Positions 9,711-19,783 of a stretch of 64,000 bases of DNA are shown in pieces (positions within the stretch are counted from its first letter, which is position 1; every line of letters starts with the position of its first letter). The translations under genes were made by a program, and so were the position numbers. The notes below the pieces were generated by a model, which did not search any database, was not told the origin of the DNA, and worked only from the letters and a program-made list of their open reading frames with translations. The stretch lies in NCBI RefSeq assembly GCF_018860755.1, contig NZ_JAHKPW010000070.1, positions 92,204-156,203 on the forward strand, in the 5' to 3' direction. Origin of the DNA: Colwellia sp. D2M02 (GTDB lineage Bacteria; Pseudomonadota; Gammaproteobacteria; Enterobacterales; Alteromonadaceae).

Positions 9711-10322
9711 TTAGGCGTTACGGTAACTAATACTTAGTACTTCATAAGCTTGTCGGATTTCAATAAAGTCTTGCGCGCAGCCGCCTTTATCAGGGTGAGT
9801 TAGTTTGACTTTCTTTTGATAAGCTTGACGAATATCTGTCCACGGGCTATTTTTTGAAAGTCCTAGAGTTGCTAACGCGCTAGATACTTTATCGGCCGCA
9901 TTATATCTTTGCCAAAAACCGCTAAAAAGCGTGTCGATTTCTTCAAGGGTTACGCTGGTTAAATTTTGCCAATCTAAATAGTAGTGCGCCAATTTTTTAT
10001 CGCGGCTAGCCTCATCTTCACTATGGATTTTTTGTATCACAGCGGTATTGGTGTCACCGTTTTTTATAACATTAGGAACAATATAAATTTCTAATGGAAA
10101 AATTTTTAATAAAAAGCCTTCGTTGTTAATCTCTTGTTGAATTTGATAAAGCGCATTCATAATAAAAAAATTCTTTTGAAAAATAGCAATTTGGTCATCT
10201 ACATTCTTATTAATAAGCGCTAACAAGTCTTGTTGACATAAGTTGATCAAATCAATCAAAGAGCACGGCTTTTTTTGTTTTCTTAAATACTCCAATATTG
10301 GCATAATTAAAGGGTTGACCAT
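9711..10322 (-). CDS. J-domain protein (DnaJ-type co-chaperone)
   Basis: A 203-residue protein with a J domain at its extreme C-terminus (about 150-203): LGLSKNSPWTDIRQAY, then the diagnostic HPD in LTHPDKGG, then FIEIRQAYEVLS. HPD is required to stimulate the ATPase of DnaK. The N-terminal 140 residues are helical and unassigned. DnaJ itself has the J domain first, with Gly/Phe and zinc modules, so this is a specialised C-terminal-J-domain protein, like others in Alteromonadales annotated only as DnaJ-domain. No partner DnaK gene is nearby. Confidence 0.85.
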   Translation of the reverse strand: MVNPLIMPILEYLRKQKKPCSLIDLINLCQQDLLALINKNVDDQIAIFQKNFFIMNALYQIQQEINNEGFLLKIFPLEIYIVPNVIKNGDTNTAVIQKIHSEDEASRDKKLAHYYLDWQNLTSVTLEEIDTLFSGFWQRYNAADKVSSALATLGLSKNSPWTDIRQAYQKKVKLTHPDKGGCAQDFIEIRQAYEVLSISYRNA

Positions 10323-10548
10323 TACTACTATCCTCTTAAATTGGCTATTGCCTTAATAACTTAACATACCGCTCTAGCGAAGGAGCAGTTAAGCGTAATA
10401 ATACCTACGTAAGCTTGAAAAATAATTGTTTGACCTAATTATATTGTTCAAGGGGTGATTTTTGTCTAAAGCGCAACGTTAAACTCGCAGACTAACACCT
10501 TACTTCAAAGTGCCTTAAATGGCTTAACACAGTTTTAAAGGATTAAAC

Positions 10549-11016
10549 GTGCAGCAATTGTTGATAAAGGTATTGTTACTACTGTGTGTCAGTACCAGTG
10601 CATTATCGGTTAATTTTGCTTTAGCGATACCGCTATCTAACGCGCTGCAATCTATCTATTCTGCTTTAAGTTATGTTGATAATACTGCAAACATCAACCT
10701 TAAACGTATTGATAAAAAAAGATATGTTAGCGAAGGTAGTGAACAATATAAGCAAGTAACTCAAGTCAATGCTAAGCCGTCGTTCCACCTCGTTAAGTAT
10801 GCGAATAAGCCACTTAGTTATTACATTTTGCAGCAAAACCTTAAATCTTTTTCGCACAAGCTTATCTGGCAAGCTCAGCAATTATTACAGCAAGCAATAG
10901 TGCGTGATTACCAAATATTAGAGATTGTAGCTCATCAAGTTAAAAGCCTATTAAGCGATACCTATTTAGTTATATACGCTTTATACCAACCAGAAAAATC
11001 ATTCCAACTTAGCTAA
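10549..11016 (+). CDS. Small exported protein of unknown function
   Basis: A 155-residue protein starting with GTG behind AAAGGA. It has a clear signal peptide (LLIKVLLLLCVSTSALSVNFALA). The mature part is basic and Gln/Leu-rich with no motif I recognise. No cysteine remains after the signal peptide, so it is not a lipoprotein. The gene stands alone between the J-domain gene (divergent) and a small membrane protein on the same strand. Confidence 0.6.
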   Translation: MQQLLIKVLLLLCVSTSALSVNFALAIPLSNALQSIYSALSYVDNTANINLKRIDKKRYVSEGSEQYKQVTQVNAKPSFHLVKYANKPLSYYILQQNLKSFSHKLIWQAQQLLQQAIVRDYQILEIVAHQVKSLLSDTYLVIYALYQPEKSFQLS

Positions 11017-11146
11017 AGCCTACCGTGATCACGGTTAACGTCTGACGTTAATCGTTAAATCTATTGCGGCCTCTCGTTTACAGCAGAGGCTTATGTGTCG
11101 CGTGCTTTTTTAAAAGCCGCGCCTGCTATTTTATTTTTATTAAGTT

Positions 11147-11395
11147 GTGACTATTGTGGAACATTTTTTATATATAGCACTTGCACCGTGGCTGGTGTTT
11201 GTTGTCTTTGGGATTTTAGCGAATTTGTTAATTAAGTGGGCTAAAAAGCGTCGTGGTATTGCCGTGGCTTTTGGTATTTTTGTGCAGATGTTTACACCTG
11301 ATCCTATGGTTGAAAATACCATTAAAGTGATTCAGGTCGAGCGCAGAATAGTAAAAGAAGAAACGAGCGATAAAGTTAGTGCTAAAAAGCAATAA
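11147..11395 (+). CDS. Small membrane protein, unknown
   Basis: An 82-residue protein with a GTG start. One strong transmembrane segment (FLYIALAPWLVFVVFGILANLLI) is followed by a basic KWAKKRR patch, which predicts a cytoplasmic C-terminus. A second, weaker hydrophobic stretch (GIAVAFGIFVQMF) follows. The tail is charged. I do not recognise a family. Composition and codon pattern fit a real gene in its context. Confidence 0.55.
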   Translation: MTIVEHFLYIALAPWLVFVVFGILANLLIKWAKKRRGIAVAFGIFVQMFTPDPMVENTIKVIQVERRIVKEETSDKVSAKKQ

Positions 11396-11551
11396 TAGAT
11401 AAGCGATGTTTTTTACTGCTTTTAGTATGAACTTTAATTATTAACTAATAACTCTGCATACCTGCCTCAATTTATATAAAGTGCAGCCGATAATGTTATT
11501 AACTTACATGAAAAAGCGCATCAGCTTGTTTCTTATCTAAACGGTAAAACT

Positions 11552-12037
11552 ATGACGAATAATATTGGTAGCACTATTAGCAAGGCAGCGAATACGCTTA
11601 ATAATCGTTTAAATGATAATAAAGCGATGGAACTACGTATTCACCGTCAAAGCACACGCGTTGATAACGAATTAACTCCGTCCTCAGTAGTAGCGGGTGT
11701 ACAAGTAATGATTTCTGAGCAAGGACAGCGTCAGTTAACCCAAGAACAAGTATCAGCAGACAAGGTCGAGTTGGGTAAAGCTATTGCCAAGCAACTTAAC
11801 CAACAAGCCAGTGACTCGCTAGAGCAATCAGCAGAGCCTGATGACCCACTGGAAAAGCTAATTGCCGAACTTAAAGAAAAGATTGAGGAAATAATGCGTG
11901 AGTTAACAAAGCTGTTAAATGATGACACCACGACAGCACAGGAACAAGCAAAGCAATTGAGCCAAGAATTAATTGAACTAAACGGGCAACTGTTAGCGTT
12001 GATGGAACAAAAACTAGAGCAGGCTAAAACAGGTTAA
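11552..12037 (+). CDS. Cytosolic coiled-coil protein, unknown
   Basis: A 161-residue acidic protein without signal peptide. Residues about 85-160 form a predicted heptad-patterned coiled coil (LEKLIAELKEKIEEIMREL and QELIELNGQLLALMEQKLEQ). The N-terminal third is polar and perhaps disordered. It loosely resembles FlxA-like small coiled-coil proteins, but the match is only compositional. Function unknown. Confidence 0.6.
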   Translation: MTNNIGSTISKAANTLNNRLNDNKAMELRIHRQSTRVDNELTPSSVVAGVQVMISEQGQRQLTQEQVSADKVELGKAIAKQLNQQASDSLEQSAEPDDPLEKLIAELKEKIEEIMRELTKLLNDDTTTAQEQAKQLSQELIELNGQLLALMEQKLEQAKTG

Positions 12038-12077
12038 ATAACCGGATTCTTTGTTAAAGCGAGTTCAAAAGTTAATA

Positions 12078-12341
12078 TTAAGCAACTTTATGGGCATGAT
12101 CTTGAATAACCTTTAAACAGAAATTTAAAGATAGCCCTGTCTTTTTACGTAAAGCTGTGGATGCTTTGGTAAAGTCCCCAGTCAATATCAAGTGATTAAT
12201 CTCTTCATTAAAATGCTGAGACCACTCTATTGAATTTGACGACATTAACATATTCATCTTTGCGTTCATTTCGGTAAGCTTTTTAATTACCACAGCAAAT
12301 GCCATAGCGATAATAATTAGTAATAATACCTCAAAGTTCAT
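12078..12341 (-). CDS. Small membrane-anchored protein with L7/L12-C-terminal-like helix motif
   Basis: An 87-residue protein with an N-terminal transmembrane helix (FEVLLLIIIAMAFAVVI). The soluble tail LILTGDFTKASTALRKKTGLSLNFCLKVIQD follows the pattern seen in ribosomal L7/L12 C-terminal-like domains: a Gly-rich turn, K-A..LR..TGLSL, and a closing helix. Several small bacterial membrane proteins carry this fold without known function. Convergent with the coiled-coil gene. Confidence 0.6.
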   Translation of the reverse strand: MNFEVLLLIIIAMAFAVVIKKLTEMNAKMNMLMSSNSIEWSQHFNEEINHLILTGDFTKASTALRKKTGLSLNFCLKVIQDHAHKVA

Positions 12342-12737
12342 CTATAACTCTCTGAATCGTTTAGTAACTCGCTAAAAATTTTATTTTACGTTGCGAAGGG
12401 GGAGTAGCAAAGTGTTTTAACTCTCGGCATGACATTATATTTGCTGCTATTTAATACTGTGATTGGTATTTTTTAGCGCGAGTTGTGATATTTAGTATTG
12501 TGCTTTTATAGTATTTTTTGACGTTAATCCTCTTGTGAATACTCGAGTTAAAGCATGTTTAGTTGCGTAGAAACCTTAAAGTAAGTTCGCTCCGGTATAA
12601 GTGAAAGTGGCGAAATAAGGTGGTTGTTGCTCCAGTAAACTAATGGTAAGAAAAAACTAGGACCTCTATAGTGGATAACTATAATTATCAACTATAGTTA
12701 TCCACTATAGACATTCACTTTAACTAAGGAAAAGTTA
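12342..12737. other. Divergent intergenic region upstream of the chemoreceptor gene
   Basis: No gene is seen here. It lies between the small membrane-protein gene and the chemoreceptor gene. Its one clear structure is the inverted repeat at 12666-12710. AAGGAAAAG just before 12738 is a good ribosome-binding site. Confidence 0.6.
12666..12710. promoter_or_regulatory. Perfect 18-bp inverted repeat upstream of the chemoreceptor gene
   Basis: The left arm CTATAGTGGATAACTATA (12666-12683) is exactly complementary to 12693-12710, with a nine-base loop. It ends 27 bases before the chemoreceptor start and has no T-tract, so it is not a classical terminator of the neighbouring gene. It may be an operator for a dimeric regulator or a 5'-UTR hairpin. 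Confidence 0.7.
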
Positions 12738-14375
12738 ATGAATTTCAATAAAATACGTGTTAGATATACAGCCGCATTTTGTACTATTACAGCCTTTTTT
12801 ATCATTTTATTATTACTGAATTATCGCTTGATTATTAAAACTGAGCAGAGTTTGATGATTTTTGGTGAAAACTTTAACCCTGCAGTTTCTGCAGTACTTA
12901 ATGCCGATAGAGACTTGTATCAAGCAAAAGTTGCTGAGCAAAATGCCTTGGCTGCTTTCGGTGCTGAAAAAAGTGTCATTGACGTTGATTATAAAGACTA
13001 CCAAGAAAACGCTCAGCAAGCTTACGATAGAATGAAAAAGTATCAACAGCTTATGGCGGCTTACCCTGATTCTTTACTGAAATTACAACAGTTCGATTCT
13101 GCTTTCAAAGGCTGGCGGGGCGCTTCTGAGCAGGTATTTAATTTAATTCATGAGAACAATATTCAGGCGGCTCAAAATCAAAGTGCAGGTCCAGCTAACG
13201 AAGCTTTTCAGCGCTTGCGTGAAGTTTACAATATCGCTGGTGAAGAGGCTGATATAACCAGCGCTAATGTTAGTAAGCAAACAATCGACTCGGTTACTCA
13301 AAGCCTAACGGTTATTAGTATTATAGGGGCTATTGTGGTCATTTTAACGGTCTTTGCCGGGATTGCTGCCCCTAAAGCAATGGCGGATGCATTAGATAAC
13401 TTAACCGCAAAAATAAAGAATTTAAATAGTGATGATGGCGACTTTACCAAACGTATTAATTCTAAAAGAAAAGACGAAATAGGTGAGGTTGCTAGAGAAT
13501 TTGATTTACTGATTGATAGTTTGTCAAATCTGATTCGTTCTATTGTTGAGCAGTCGAGCCAAGTTATTGATGGCGTAGCTCAGCTGGATGCTGGAGCGCA
13601 AAATGTTAAAAACACCAGTGAAGAGCAATTGTCATCTGTTGATATGATAGCCACGGCGGTTAACGAAATGTCTTATGCTATTAAAGAAGTTGCTCAAAAT
13701 GCTCAGTTAACCTCGGATGAATTGGAAGTTGTGAATAATTTAACTGCTGAAGGAAGTAAAATAACCTCGGAAGCCGTAGAAGAAATCAATCACTTATCGG
13801 TTACCGTTGAACAGGCGGCTGAGGTTATTTCAAACCTATCAGAAAACTCTAAAGATATAGCATCAGTGTTAGATGTTATTAGAGGGATTGCAGAACAAAC
13901 AAATTTATTGGCATTAAATGCTGCCATTGAAGCGGCAAGAGCCGGTGAGCAAGGACGAGGTTTTGCTGTTGTTGCTGATGAAGTGCGTACGTTAGCAAGC
14001 AGAACGCAGCAATCTACTGAAAGTATTCAGCAAATGATAGAAACTCTGCAAAAGGGTGTGAAAGAAGCAGTGACATCAATTAATAAAGGAAGCTCAAGCA
14101 CACAAGCTAGTGTTGAATTATCACAGCGCACACTAACAGCATTACAACAAATTAGTGATGCGGCTACTCGAGTAGTTGATGTGGCAGCACAAACTGCAAC
14201 AGCGACCGAAGAGCAGAATCAAGTGGCGGCAGATGTTAGTAAAAACATTACCACCATGTCGGATCAAACTAAACAAAATCATCAGGTTGCCGAAGAAAAT
14301 GGTAACTTAGCTGGTTCAACTATGGTACTTGCCACTAAACTAAGCGACTCAGTAACGCGGTTTAAGCTAGATTAA
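12738..14375 (+). CDS. Methyl-accepting chemotaxis protein
   Basis: A 545-residue chemoreceptor. TM1 is residues 12-29 and TM2 about 192-212. The periplasmic part between them is helical and of four-helix-bundle type ([25 protein letters not shown]). A HAMP domain covers about 213-268. The signalling hairpin is the near-invariant [21 protein letters not shown], followed by [15 protein letters not shown]. This tip binds CheA and CheW. No pentapeptide CheR tether is present at the C-terminus (TRFKLD). The gene is monocistronic behind a strong palindrome; the ligand is unknown. Confidence 0.94.
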   Translation: MNFNKIRVRYTAAFCTITAFFIILLLLNYRLIIKTEQSLMIFGENFNPAVSAVLNADRDLYQAKVAEQNALAAFGAEKSVIDVDYKDYQENAQQAYDRMKKYQQLMAAYPDSLLKLQQFDSAFKGWRGASEQVFNLIHENNIQAAQNQSAGPANEAFQRLREVYNIAGEEADITSANVSKQTIDSVTQSLTVISIIGAIVVILTVFAGIAAPKAMADALDNLTAKIKNLNSDDGDFTKRINSKRKDEIGEVAREFDLLIDSLSNLIRSIVEQSSQVIDGVAQLDAGAQNVKNTSEEQLSSVDMIATAVNEMSYAIKEVAQNAQLTSDELEVVNNLTAEGSKITSEAVEEINHLSVTVEQAAEVISNLSENSKDIASVLDVIRGIAEQTNLLALNAAIEAARAGEQGRGFAVVADEVRTLASRTQQSTESIQQMIETLQKGVKEAVTSINKGSSSTQASVELSQRTLTALQQISDAATRVVDVAAQTATATEEQNQVAADVSKNITTMSDQTKQNHQVAEENGNLAGSTMVLATKLSDSVTRFKLD

Positions 14376-14377
14376 TT

Positions 14378-14434
14378 AGTTATTTATATTGTTATTTATG
14401 CAGTTATTTATGTAGTTATTTATGTAGTTATTTC
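14378..14434. repeat. 12-bp tandem repeat after the chemoreceptor gene
   Basis: About 4.7 copies of AGTTATTTATGT (units at 14378, 14390, 14402, 14414 and a partial at 14426) start two bases after the chemoreceptor stop codon. The third and fourth units are identical; the first two diverge slightly. They are noncoding. Confidence 0.85.
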
Positions 14435-14534
14435 GACTGTAACTTTAATGATAACTGCGACAATTTGTCATATTTCCTTTTTATTAATGCTATTTATAAT
14501 AGCGCTTAGCTTTCATTCATAAAAAGGACAGAAA

Positions 14535-15257
14535 ATGAAAAAGGTATTGAAAACAAGCCTATTGGCAAGCTCTTGCATATTTACGGTAGCTGTTCAGGCG
14601 CATGTTGGCGTAGCTTCAGGCCCTCACTTTGCCAATAAAACGAGCATTATCGAACTGAGTATTCCTCACGGGTGTACTGATGAAGTTTCTGGCTCTGAAG
14701 ATACAGTACGTATTGTTGCTAAAGTGCCATCAAGTATTACCTCTGTTCATGCCATTGACGCTGTTTTTGGTCAAGCAACCGCTGTGTTTGTTGACGGTGA
14801 ACATAGTTATAACGAAATAACTTGGGTGAAAACACCAGGCACTGAACGTGATAGTGATACTCAATATTATAAAGTGGCCTTTCGAGGTAAATTACCAGAT
14901 GCAACATTTAGCACAGTATTTATTCCAACGACTCAATACTGCATTAATGATATTGAGCAGGAAATTTCTGTTAGTTGGGATGTTGAAAGCAGTGGTCATG
15001 ATCATCACGGTGGCGGAGAAGGTAACCCTGCACCATCATTAATGGTAATGCCAGCACGTACGCCAGGCTGGAATCAGTATACAACAGGTGCTGATCAGCA
15101 TTTGCATGATATGAGTATATTTAACGATGCAGAAATTGTGTGGTGGGATGATGCTGCATTCAGTAGCAATGTTGTCACTCAAGAATTGATTGAGGCAGAA
15201 GGTAAAGCTGCACTCAGTGAAATTCACGATAATGCGAGTTTTTGGGTGAAGTACTAA
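14535..15257 (+). CDS. YcnI-like (DUF1775) copper-binding periplasmic protein
   Basis: A 240-residue exported protein. The signal peptide ends VAVQA, so the mature protein would begin HVGVASG. In Bacillus YcnI the mature N-terminal His, a Glu and a Trp form the copper site; the N-terminal His here, IELSIPHGC and EITWVK fit that family. A His-rich insert (SGHDHHGGGEGN, about residue 155) is an additional potential metal site. It ends nine bases before a small lipoprotein gene, so the two probably form an operon. The strand-rich fold and length fit. A role in copper handling is inferred from the family. Confidence 0.8.
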   Translation: MKKVLKTSLLASSCIFTVAVQAHVGVASGPHFANKTSIIELSIPHGCTDEVSGSEDTVRIVAKVPSSITSVHAIDAVFGQATAVFVDGEHSYNEITWVKTPGTERDSDTQYYKVAFRGKLPDATFSTVFIPTTQYCINDIEQEISVSWDVESSGHDHHGGGEGNPAPSLMVMPARTPGWNQYTTGADQHLHDMSIFNDAEIVWWDDAAFSSNVVTQELIEAEGKAALSEIHDNASFWVKY

Positions 15258-15266
15258 GGAGCAATA

Positions 15267-15491
15267 ATGAAATATATTTTTCTTATTATCGCTACGCTTT
15301 TACTGACAGCTTGTAATGATAACGATAGTCCTAACTCTGAACCGACGGTAATAGAGCAATCAGACACCACGACAGAAACACCATCAGCATTAGAGGTAGC
15401 AGGATTAATACCGCAAAGTAAAACACATACTTTGTTGACTCCTAATATGAGTGAATTACCAAAAGAGTTATTGGTACCGCAACTCAATTAA
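15267..15491 (+). CDS. Small lipoprotein, downstream of the YcnI-like gene
   Basis: A 74-residue lipoprotein with lipobox LLTAC (Cys16), followed by CNDNDSPNSEP and a Thr/Ser/Glu-rich, probably disordered linker. Function unknown. Its nine-base spacing from the YcnI-like gene, the AAGGAGC ribosome-binding site and the shared terminator behind it suggest the two are co-transcribed. Confidence 0.7.
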   Translation: MKYIFLIIATLLLTACNDNDSPNSEPTVIEQSDTTTETPSALEVAGLIPQSKTHTLLTPNMSELPKELLVPQLN

Positions 15492-15507
15492 ACGGTTATA
15501 TTAAAAA

Positions 15508-15545
15508 CCCAAAAAGCTGCTTTTGTATTGAAGCAGCTTTTTGGG
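15508..15545. terminator. Bidirectional terminator between the copper-protein operon and mutS
   Basis: A perfect 15-bp stem (CCCAAAAAGCTGCTT, 15508-15522, against 15531-15545) with an eight-base loop lies between two convergent genes. A- and T-tracts are inside the stem, which suits termination from both sides. Confidence 0.9.
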
Positions 15546-15568
15546 TTGTACTGGTTGTACTGTTGGAA

Positions 15569-18157
15569 CTATAGCTGTTTCTTTAACTCATATAATAAAT
15601 CTAGCGCCTGTTTTGGGCTCAAATCATCAACATTCAGCTCATGTAATGATGTGATTGCTGGATGCTCGACGGGTGTTAATAACAACTGTTCAAACGCTTC
15701 ACTTTTTTCTGGTAATAATGACGGTGGTTGTTGGCTTTCTAATTCGTTTAATCGTTGTTTAGCTCGGTTAATTACCGCTTTAGGTACGCCCGCTAATTGC
15801 GCTACTTGTAAGCCAAAACTCTTACTTGCGGCGCCTTCTTGCACCGCATGCATAAAAATAATGCTGTCGTTATGCTCTACCGCATCTAAATGAACATTGG
15901 CCAAAGTATCTATTTGCTCGGCCAATAAGGTTAATTCAAAATAATGGGTCGCAAATAAGGTTAACGCTTTGGTTTTTAAGGCTAGCATTTCAGCACACGC
16001 CCACGCGAGTGATAAACCATCGTAGGTACTGGTACCACGACCTATTTCATCAAGTAGTACTAAGCTTTTGTCGGTGGCGTTATGCAAAATATTAGCGGTT
16101 TCGGTCATTTCAACCATAAAGGTTGAGCGACCACTGGCTAAGTCATCAGAAGCGCCGATACGGGTAAAAATACGATCTACTAAACCAATAGTTGCACTAT
16201 CAGCGGGGACAAAACAACCAACATGTGCCAGTAACACAATTAAGGCAGTTTGGCGCATATAGGTTGATTTACCGCCCATGTTAGGACCCGTAATCACTAA
16301 CATTTTACGTTGCTCAGTTAACAACACTGGGTTAGCAATAAATGTATCTGCCGTCATTTGCTCAACCACAACATGACGACCCCCTTCAATATTAATACCT
16401 GTTTGCTTAACTAGCGTTGGCTTTACATAATTAAGTGTCACCGCACGCTCGGCAAACGTGGTTAATACGTCTAGTTCGGCAATGCTTTGACTTAATTGTT
16501 GCAGTGTTGCTAACTCAGGCAACACTTGGTCAAACAGCTCTTGGTATAAGCGTTTCTCTAGCGCTAAAAACTGGCTTTGAGCGTTAAGCACTTTATGCTC
16601 ATGCTGTTTTAATTCTTCAGTAATAAAGCGTTCGTTATTTTTAAGGGTTTGTCGGCGAATATAATCTTCAGGTACATCGCTGGCAGCGCTACGGCTAATT
16701 TCAATAAAGAAACCGTGCACTTTGTTGTAACCTACCTTTAGTGATTGAATTCCGGTGCGTTCTTTTTCACGCTGTTCAAGTTCGGCTAAAAATTGGGTTG
16801 CGCCATCACTTAAATCACGCAATACATCTAGCTCATCATGATAGCCAGCAGCAATAACGCCACCATCACGAATCAGCACTGGTGGGTTTTCAACAATCGC
16901 ATGCTCTAATAATTCTTGCAGTGTTGGCATAGGTTGGCTTTGCTGTGCCAACGTTTTTAAATAAGGAGCTTGGCTCTCGTTTAGTGCTTCTTGTAAAGAC
17001 GGTAGTTGTTGTAACGCATGGCGTAAACGTGCAAAGTCGCGCGGACGAGCAGAGCGTAGTGCAATACGAGCAATAATTCGCTCAACATCACCAAGGCCTT
17101 TAAGTAGGCCATGAATAGGCTGGGCTAAGTCAGTATTAATAATATCGGCAACAGTGTCTTGACGGCTGTTTAAAACAGTTAAGTCGCGTAAAGGAAAATG
17201 CAACCAACGTTTTAATAAGCGTGAACCCATTGGTGTGGCCGACTTGTCTAAAATAGCGGCTAGGGTGTTTTCAATGCCCCCTTGTAAATTCTGCGTAAGC
17301 TCTAAATTACGGCGGGTGGCTGCATCAAGTACAACGCCTGTATTTGCTGATTCGCTAATAATGGCTCTAATATGCGGCAGTGCAGTACGTTGAGTATCTT
17401 TAACGTATTGAAATAAGCAACCTGCTGCACAAAGCCCTAAGTGCTTATCTTCAACGCCAAAGCCAACCAGTTCTTTAGTATTAAATTGCTGATTTAATAG
17501 ATTAATACTGGTTTCTAAATCAAACTCCCACTCAGGGCGACGACGTAAGCCTTTTTGCTGAGCAATTAAGTCAACGTTAGCCATAGACTCTGGGTAAAGT
17601 AACTCAGCTGGCGATAAACGTTGCAGTTCAGCCTGTAATTGCTCATTGGTTTGTGGCTCAGTGAGTACAAAGCGGCCACTTGTCATATCTAAGTAGGCTA
17701 AACCAAACGCTGGTGTAGAGTTACTTTTTTTAGCAAGGTGCGTGGTGTTTTTATCAACAATGGCAACAATTAAGTTATCTTGTCGGTCGGCAAGTAGCGC
17801 TTCATCACTGACCGTTCCTGGGGTAATTACCCTAACCACTTTACGCTCAACCGGGCCTTTGCTAGTAGCAGGATCGCCAATTTGCTCACAAAGCGCAACT
17901 GACTCACCTAAGGCGACTAGCTTGGCTAAGTAATTTTCAACGGCGTGATAAGGCACACCCGCCATTGGTATTGCATTACCACCTGTTTTGCCACGGGCGG
18001 TGAGTGATATATCTAATAAATCGGCAGCTTTTTTGGCATCATCAAAAAATAATTCGTAAAAGTCTCCCATACGATAAAAGATCAAAATATGCGGGAATTC
18101 AGCCTTAATTGTTAAGTACTGACGCATCATAGGGGTGTGTTGTGATAAATCTTGCAT
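15569..18157 (-). CDS. mutS: DNA mismatch repair protein MutS
   Basis: An 862-residue ATPase that recognises mismatches and recruits MutL. The N-terminal mismatch-contacting Phe-x-Glu is in MGDFYELFF (about residues 31-39). The clamp and lever regions are present. The ABC-type ATPase follows with Walker [14 protein letters not shown] (about 617-629), Walker [17 protein letters not shown] and the His in LFATHYFEL. The length is normal (E. coli 853). The start [11 protein letters not shown] is standard. The foreign element begins about 115 bases upstream of its start codon, so its promoter region may have been re-made by the insertion. Confidence 0.98.
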   Translation of the reverse strand: MQDLSQHTPMMRQYLTIKAEFPHILIFYRMGDFYELFFDDAKKAADLLDISLTARGKTGGNAIPMAGVPYHAVENYLAKLVALGESVALCEQIGDPATSKGPVERKVVRVITPGTVSDEALLADRQDNLIVAIVDKNTTHLAKKSNSTPAFGLAYLDMTSGRFVLTEPQTNEQLQAELQRLSPAELLYPESMANVDLIAQQKGLRRRPEWEFDLETSINLLNQQFNTKELVGFGVEDKHLGLCAAGCLFQYVKDTQRTALPHIRAIISESANTGVVLDAATRRNLELTQNLQGGIENTLAAILDKSATPMGSRLLKRWLHFPLRDLTVLNSRQDTVADIINTDLAQPIHGLLKGLGDVERIIARIALRSARPRDFARLRHALQQLPSLQEALNESQAPYLKTLAQQSQPMPTLQELLEHAIVENPPVLIRDGGVIAAGYHDELDVLRDLSDGATQFLAELEQREKERTGIQSLKVGYNKVHGFFIEISRSAASDVPEDYIRRQTLKNNERFITEELKQHEHKVLNAQSQFLALEKRLYQELFDQVLPELATLQQLSQSIAELDVLTTFAERAVTLNYVKPTLVKQTGINIEGGRHVVVEQMTADTFIANPVLLTEQRKMLVITGPNMGGKSTYMRQTALIVLLAHVGCFVPADSATIGLVDRIFTRIGASDDLASGRSTFMVEMTETANILHNATDKSLVLLDEIGRGTSTYDGLSLAWACAEMLALKTKALTLFATHYFELTLLAEQIDTLANVHLDAVEHNDSIIFMHAVQEGAASKSFGLQVAQLAGVPKAVINRAKQRLNELESQQPPSLLPEKSEAFEQLLLTPVEHPAITSLHELNVDDLSPKQALDLLYELKKQL

Positions 18158-18273
18158 GTTTTAATTACGCTTTTATTTTGTTGTTCTTTGATTTTGTTCA
18201 CTTTTATGTAAATTGTGTAATTTAATGAAAGGTCATGAATATTATTGAATTGTCATGAAATTACACAATTAAG

Positions 18274-18297
18274 TGTAGGTGTAAGTGTAGGTTTTTT
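18274..18297. other. Candidate attachment site next to the integrase
   Basis: TGTAGGTGTAAGTGTAGGTT here (with following Ts) matches 31508-31530 except for one substitution and one extra base. It lies next to the integrase start, where attL is expected. Confidence 0.5.
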
Positions 18298-18333
18298 TTG
18301 CTATAGTTTTTGTAGACCAAAAACCTACACTTA
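18282..18333. promoter_or_regulatory. 15-bp inverted repeat upstream of the integrase
   Basis: TAAGTGTAGGTTTTT (18282-18296) is exactly repeated in inverse at 18319-18333, with 22 bases between. A third partial copy, AAGTGTAGGT, lies directly at 18271-18280. The arrangement could be integrase or recombination-directionality-factor binding sites, or an operator of the integrase gene. Confidence 0.7.
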
Positions 18334-18394
18334 TTCCGTTAAGTGACACTTATTTGTTGTTAATAATACGTTGGATAGAAACAGAGAGCTAGTG

Positions 18395-19669
18395 ATGAAT
18401 CATCAAACCAAAATTTTAACTTCTGCTGTGATCAGTAGCATGAAGCCTAATGATAAAGATCTTGCAGATGTAGGTGAAAATAGAGGATTAAGGGTCACTT
18501 GTGCTAATGCTGGCACTAAATCATTCTTTTATCGCTATACCAGCCCTGTGACTAACAAACTAACCCAGATCCAGATAGGGCGGTTTCCATCAATTTCACT
18601 CGCTGAAGCTAGAGTAAAATTGAAGAAGTTCAAAGACATTAGAAGGGCAGAGCGTTGTCCTGCTCTTGAGTTAAAGCAAGCTAAACAGGAAGAGCTAGAG
18701 CAAAAGAAAAAATTATCAGCAAAAATGACCGTGACTGATGTGGTTGAACTTTATTTAAGACAATACATTGAAGACAGGATTGTTGACGGTAAAAAAATAG
18801 CAGGGGCACGAATAAAAAAAGGCCAAGCTGAGACTAGAAGAACGCTCTATGGTGATGCAGTATTAGTTTTAGGTGAACGCAATGCTGATGAAGTTACGAG
18901 AAAAGATATTGTAAATATGATCATGGCAATTGTTGAACGCGGTTCAAATGTACAGGCTGGAAATGTCTTAAGGGAATTAACCGCTGCATACGAATATTGT
19001 ATTGGTCTTGAAAAGTTTACTGATGAATTTGCTAACCCTGCATTATTAGCTAAAAACAGCCTAAGGCAAGCAAAAGTACGCCTTACGTCTAAAAGAGGTC
19101 AACGAGTTTTATCTGACAAAGAACTAACAAAATTTCTACAATGGTTGCCAGGCTGTGCATTTACTCAAACGCAGAAAAACATCCTTCGTTTTACGCTTTG
19201 GACAGCTTGCAGAACAGGTGAAATATGTGGTGCTGAGTGGGATGATATTGATCTTGAAAAAGCTATTTGGCACCTTAAAGCAACAAAAACAGAGGTAGAA
19301 CGCTATGTACAACTACCTCAACAAGCCATAGATTTTTTAAAACAGTTAAAGTTGGTTACAGGAAAATATTTATTTCCTTCTATTAAAACAGGCTTACCAA
19401 TTCAGCAAAAGTCTTTAACTGAACAGGCTTGGCATATGAGACGTGATGAACGAATGATTGAAATAGACCACTGGGTACCGCATGATCTTCGTCGAACAGT
19501 ACGAACAGGTTTATCTCGTTTAGGTTGTCCTAGTGAAATTGCTGAAGCAGCATTAGGGCATGCTCGAACAGGTATTGAAGGAACATATGACCTTCATAAG
19601 TACGAAAGTGAGTGCAAAGTCTGGTTGCAGAAATGGGCTGATTATATGGATTTATTAATTGTTGATTAA
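18395..19669 (+). CDS. Tyrosine recombinase (P4-type integrase)
   Basis: A 424-residue site-specific recombinase. The N-terminal part (about 30-90) is the DUF4102/arm-binding domain typical of P4-like integrases (RGLRVTCANAGTKSFFYRY, IQIGRFPSISLAEAR). The core-binding domain follows. The catalytic residues are visible: Arg in WTACRTGEICGAEW, the H-x-x-R in PHDLRRTVRTGL, His in ALGHARTG and the nucleophile Tyr in GTYDLHKYE. I chose the ATG at 18395, preceded by AGAGAG, over an upstream in-frame TTG. The usual targets of this class are tRNA genes, yet no tRNA is adjacent here. Confidence 0.93.
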   Translation: MNHQTKILTSAVISSMKPNDKDLADVGENRGLRVTCANAGTKSFFYRYTSPVTNKLTQIQIGRFPSISLAEARVKLKKFKDIRRAERCPALELKQAKQEELEQKKKLSAKMTVTDVVELYLRQYIEDRIVDGKKIAGARIKKGQAETRRTLYGDAVLVLGERNADEVTRKDIVNMIMAIVERGSNVQAGNVLRELTAAYEYCIGLEKFTDEFANPALLAKNSLRQAKVRLTSKRGQRVLSDKELTKFLQWLPGCAFTQTQKNILRFTLWTACRTGEICGAEWDDIDLEKAIWHLKATKTEVERYVQLPQQAIDFLKQLKLVTGKYLFPSIKTGLPIQQKSLTEQAWHMRRDERMIEIDHWVPHDLRRTVRTGLSRLGCPSEIAEAALGHARTGIEGTYDLHKYESECKVWLQKWADYMDLLIVD

Positions 19670-19783
19670 TCTATCCCGATTATTCGATTTTGAGAACTAA
19701 ATTTATGAATAGTGAAATAAATAGATATTATTTTTTAGTCGTCACTATAATTAGAAACCTTATTTATTTATGAGGTTAATTAA

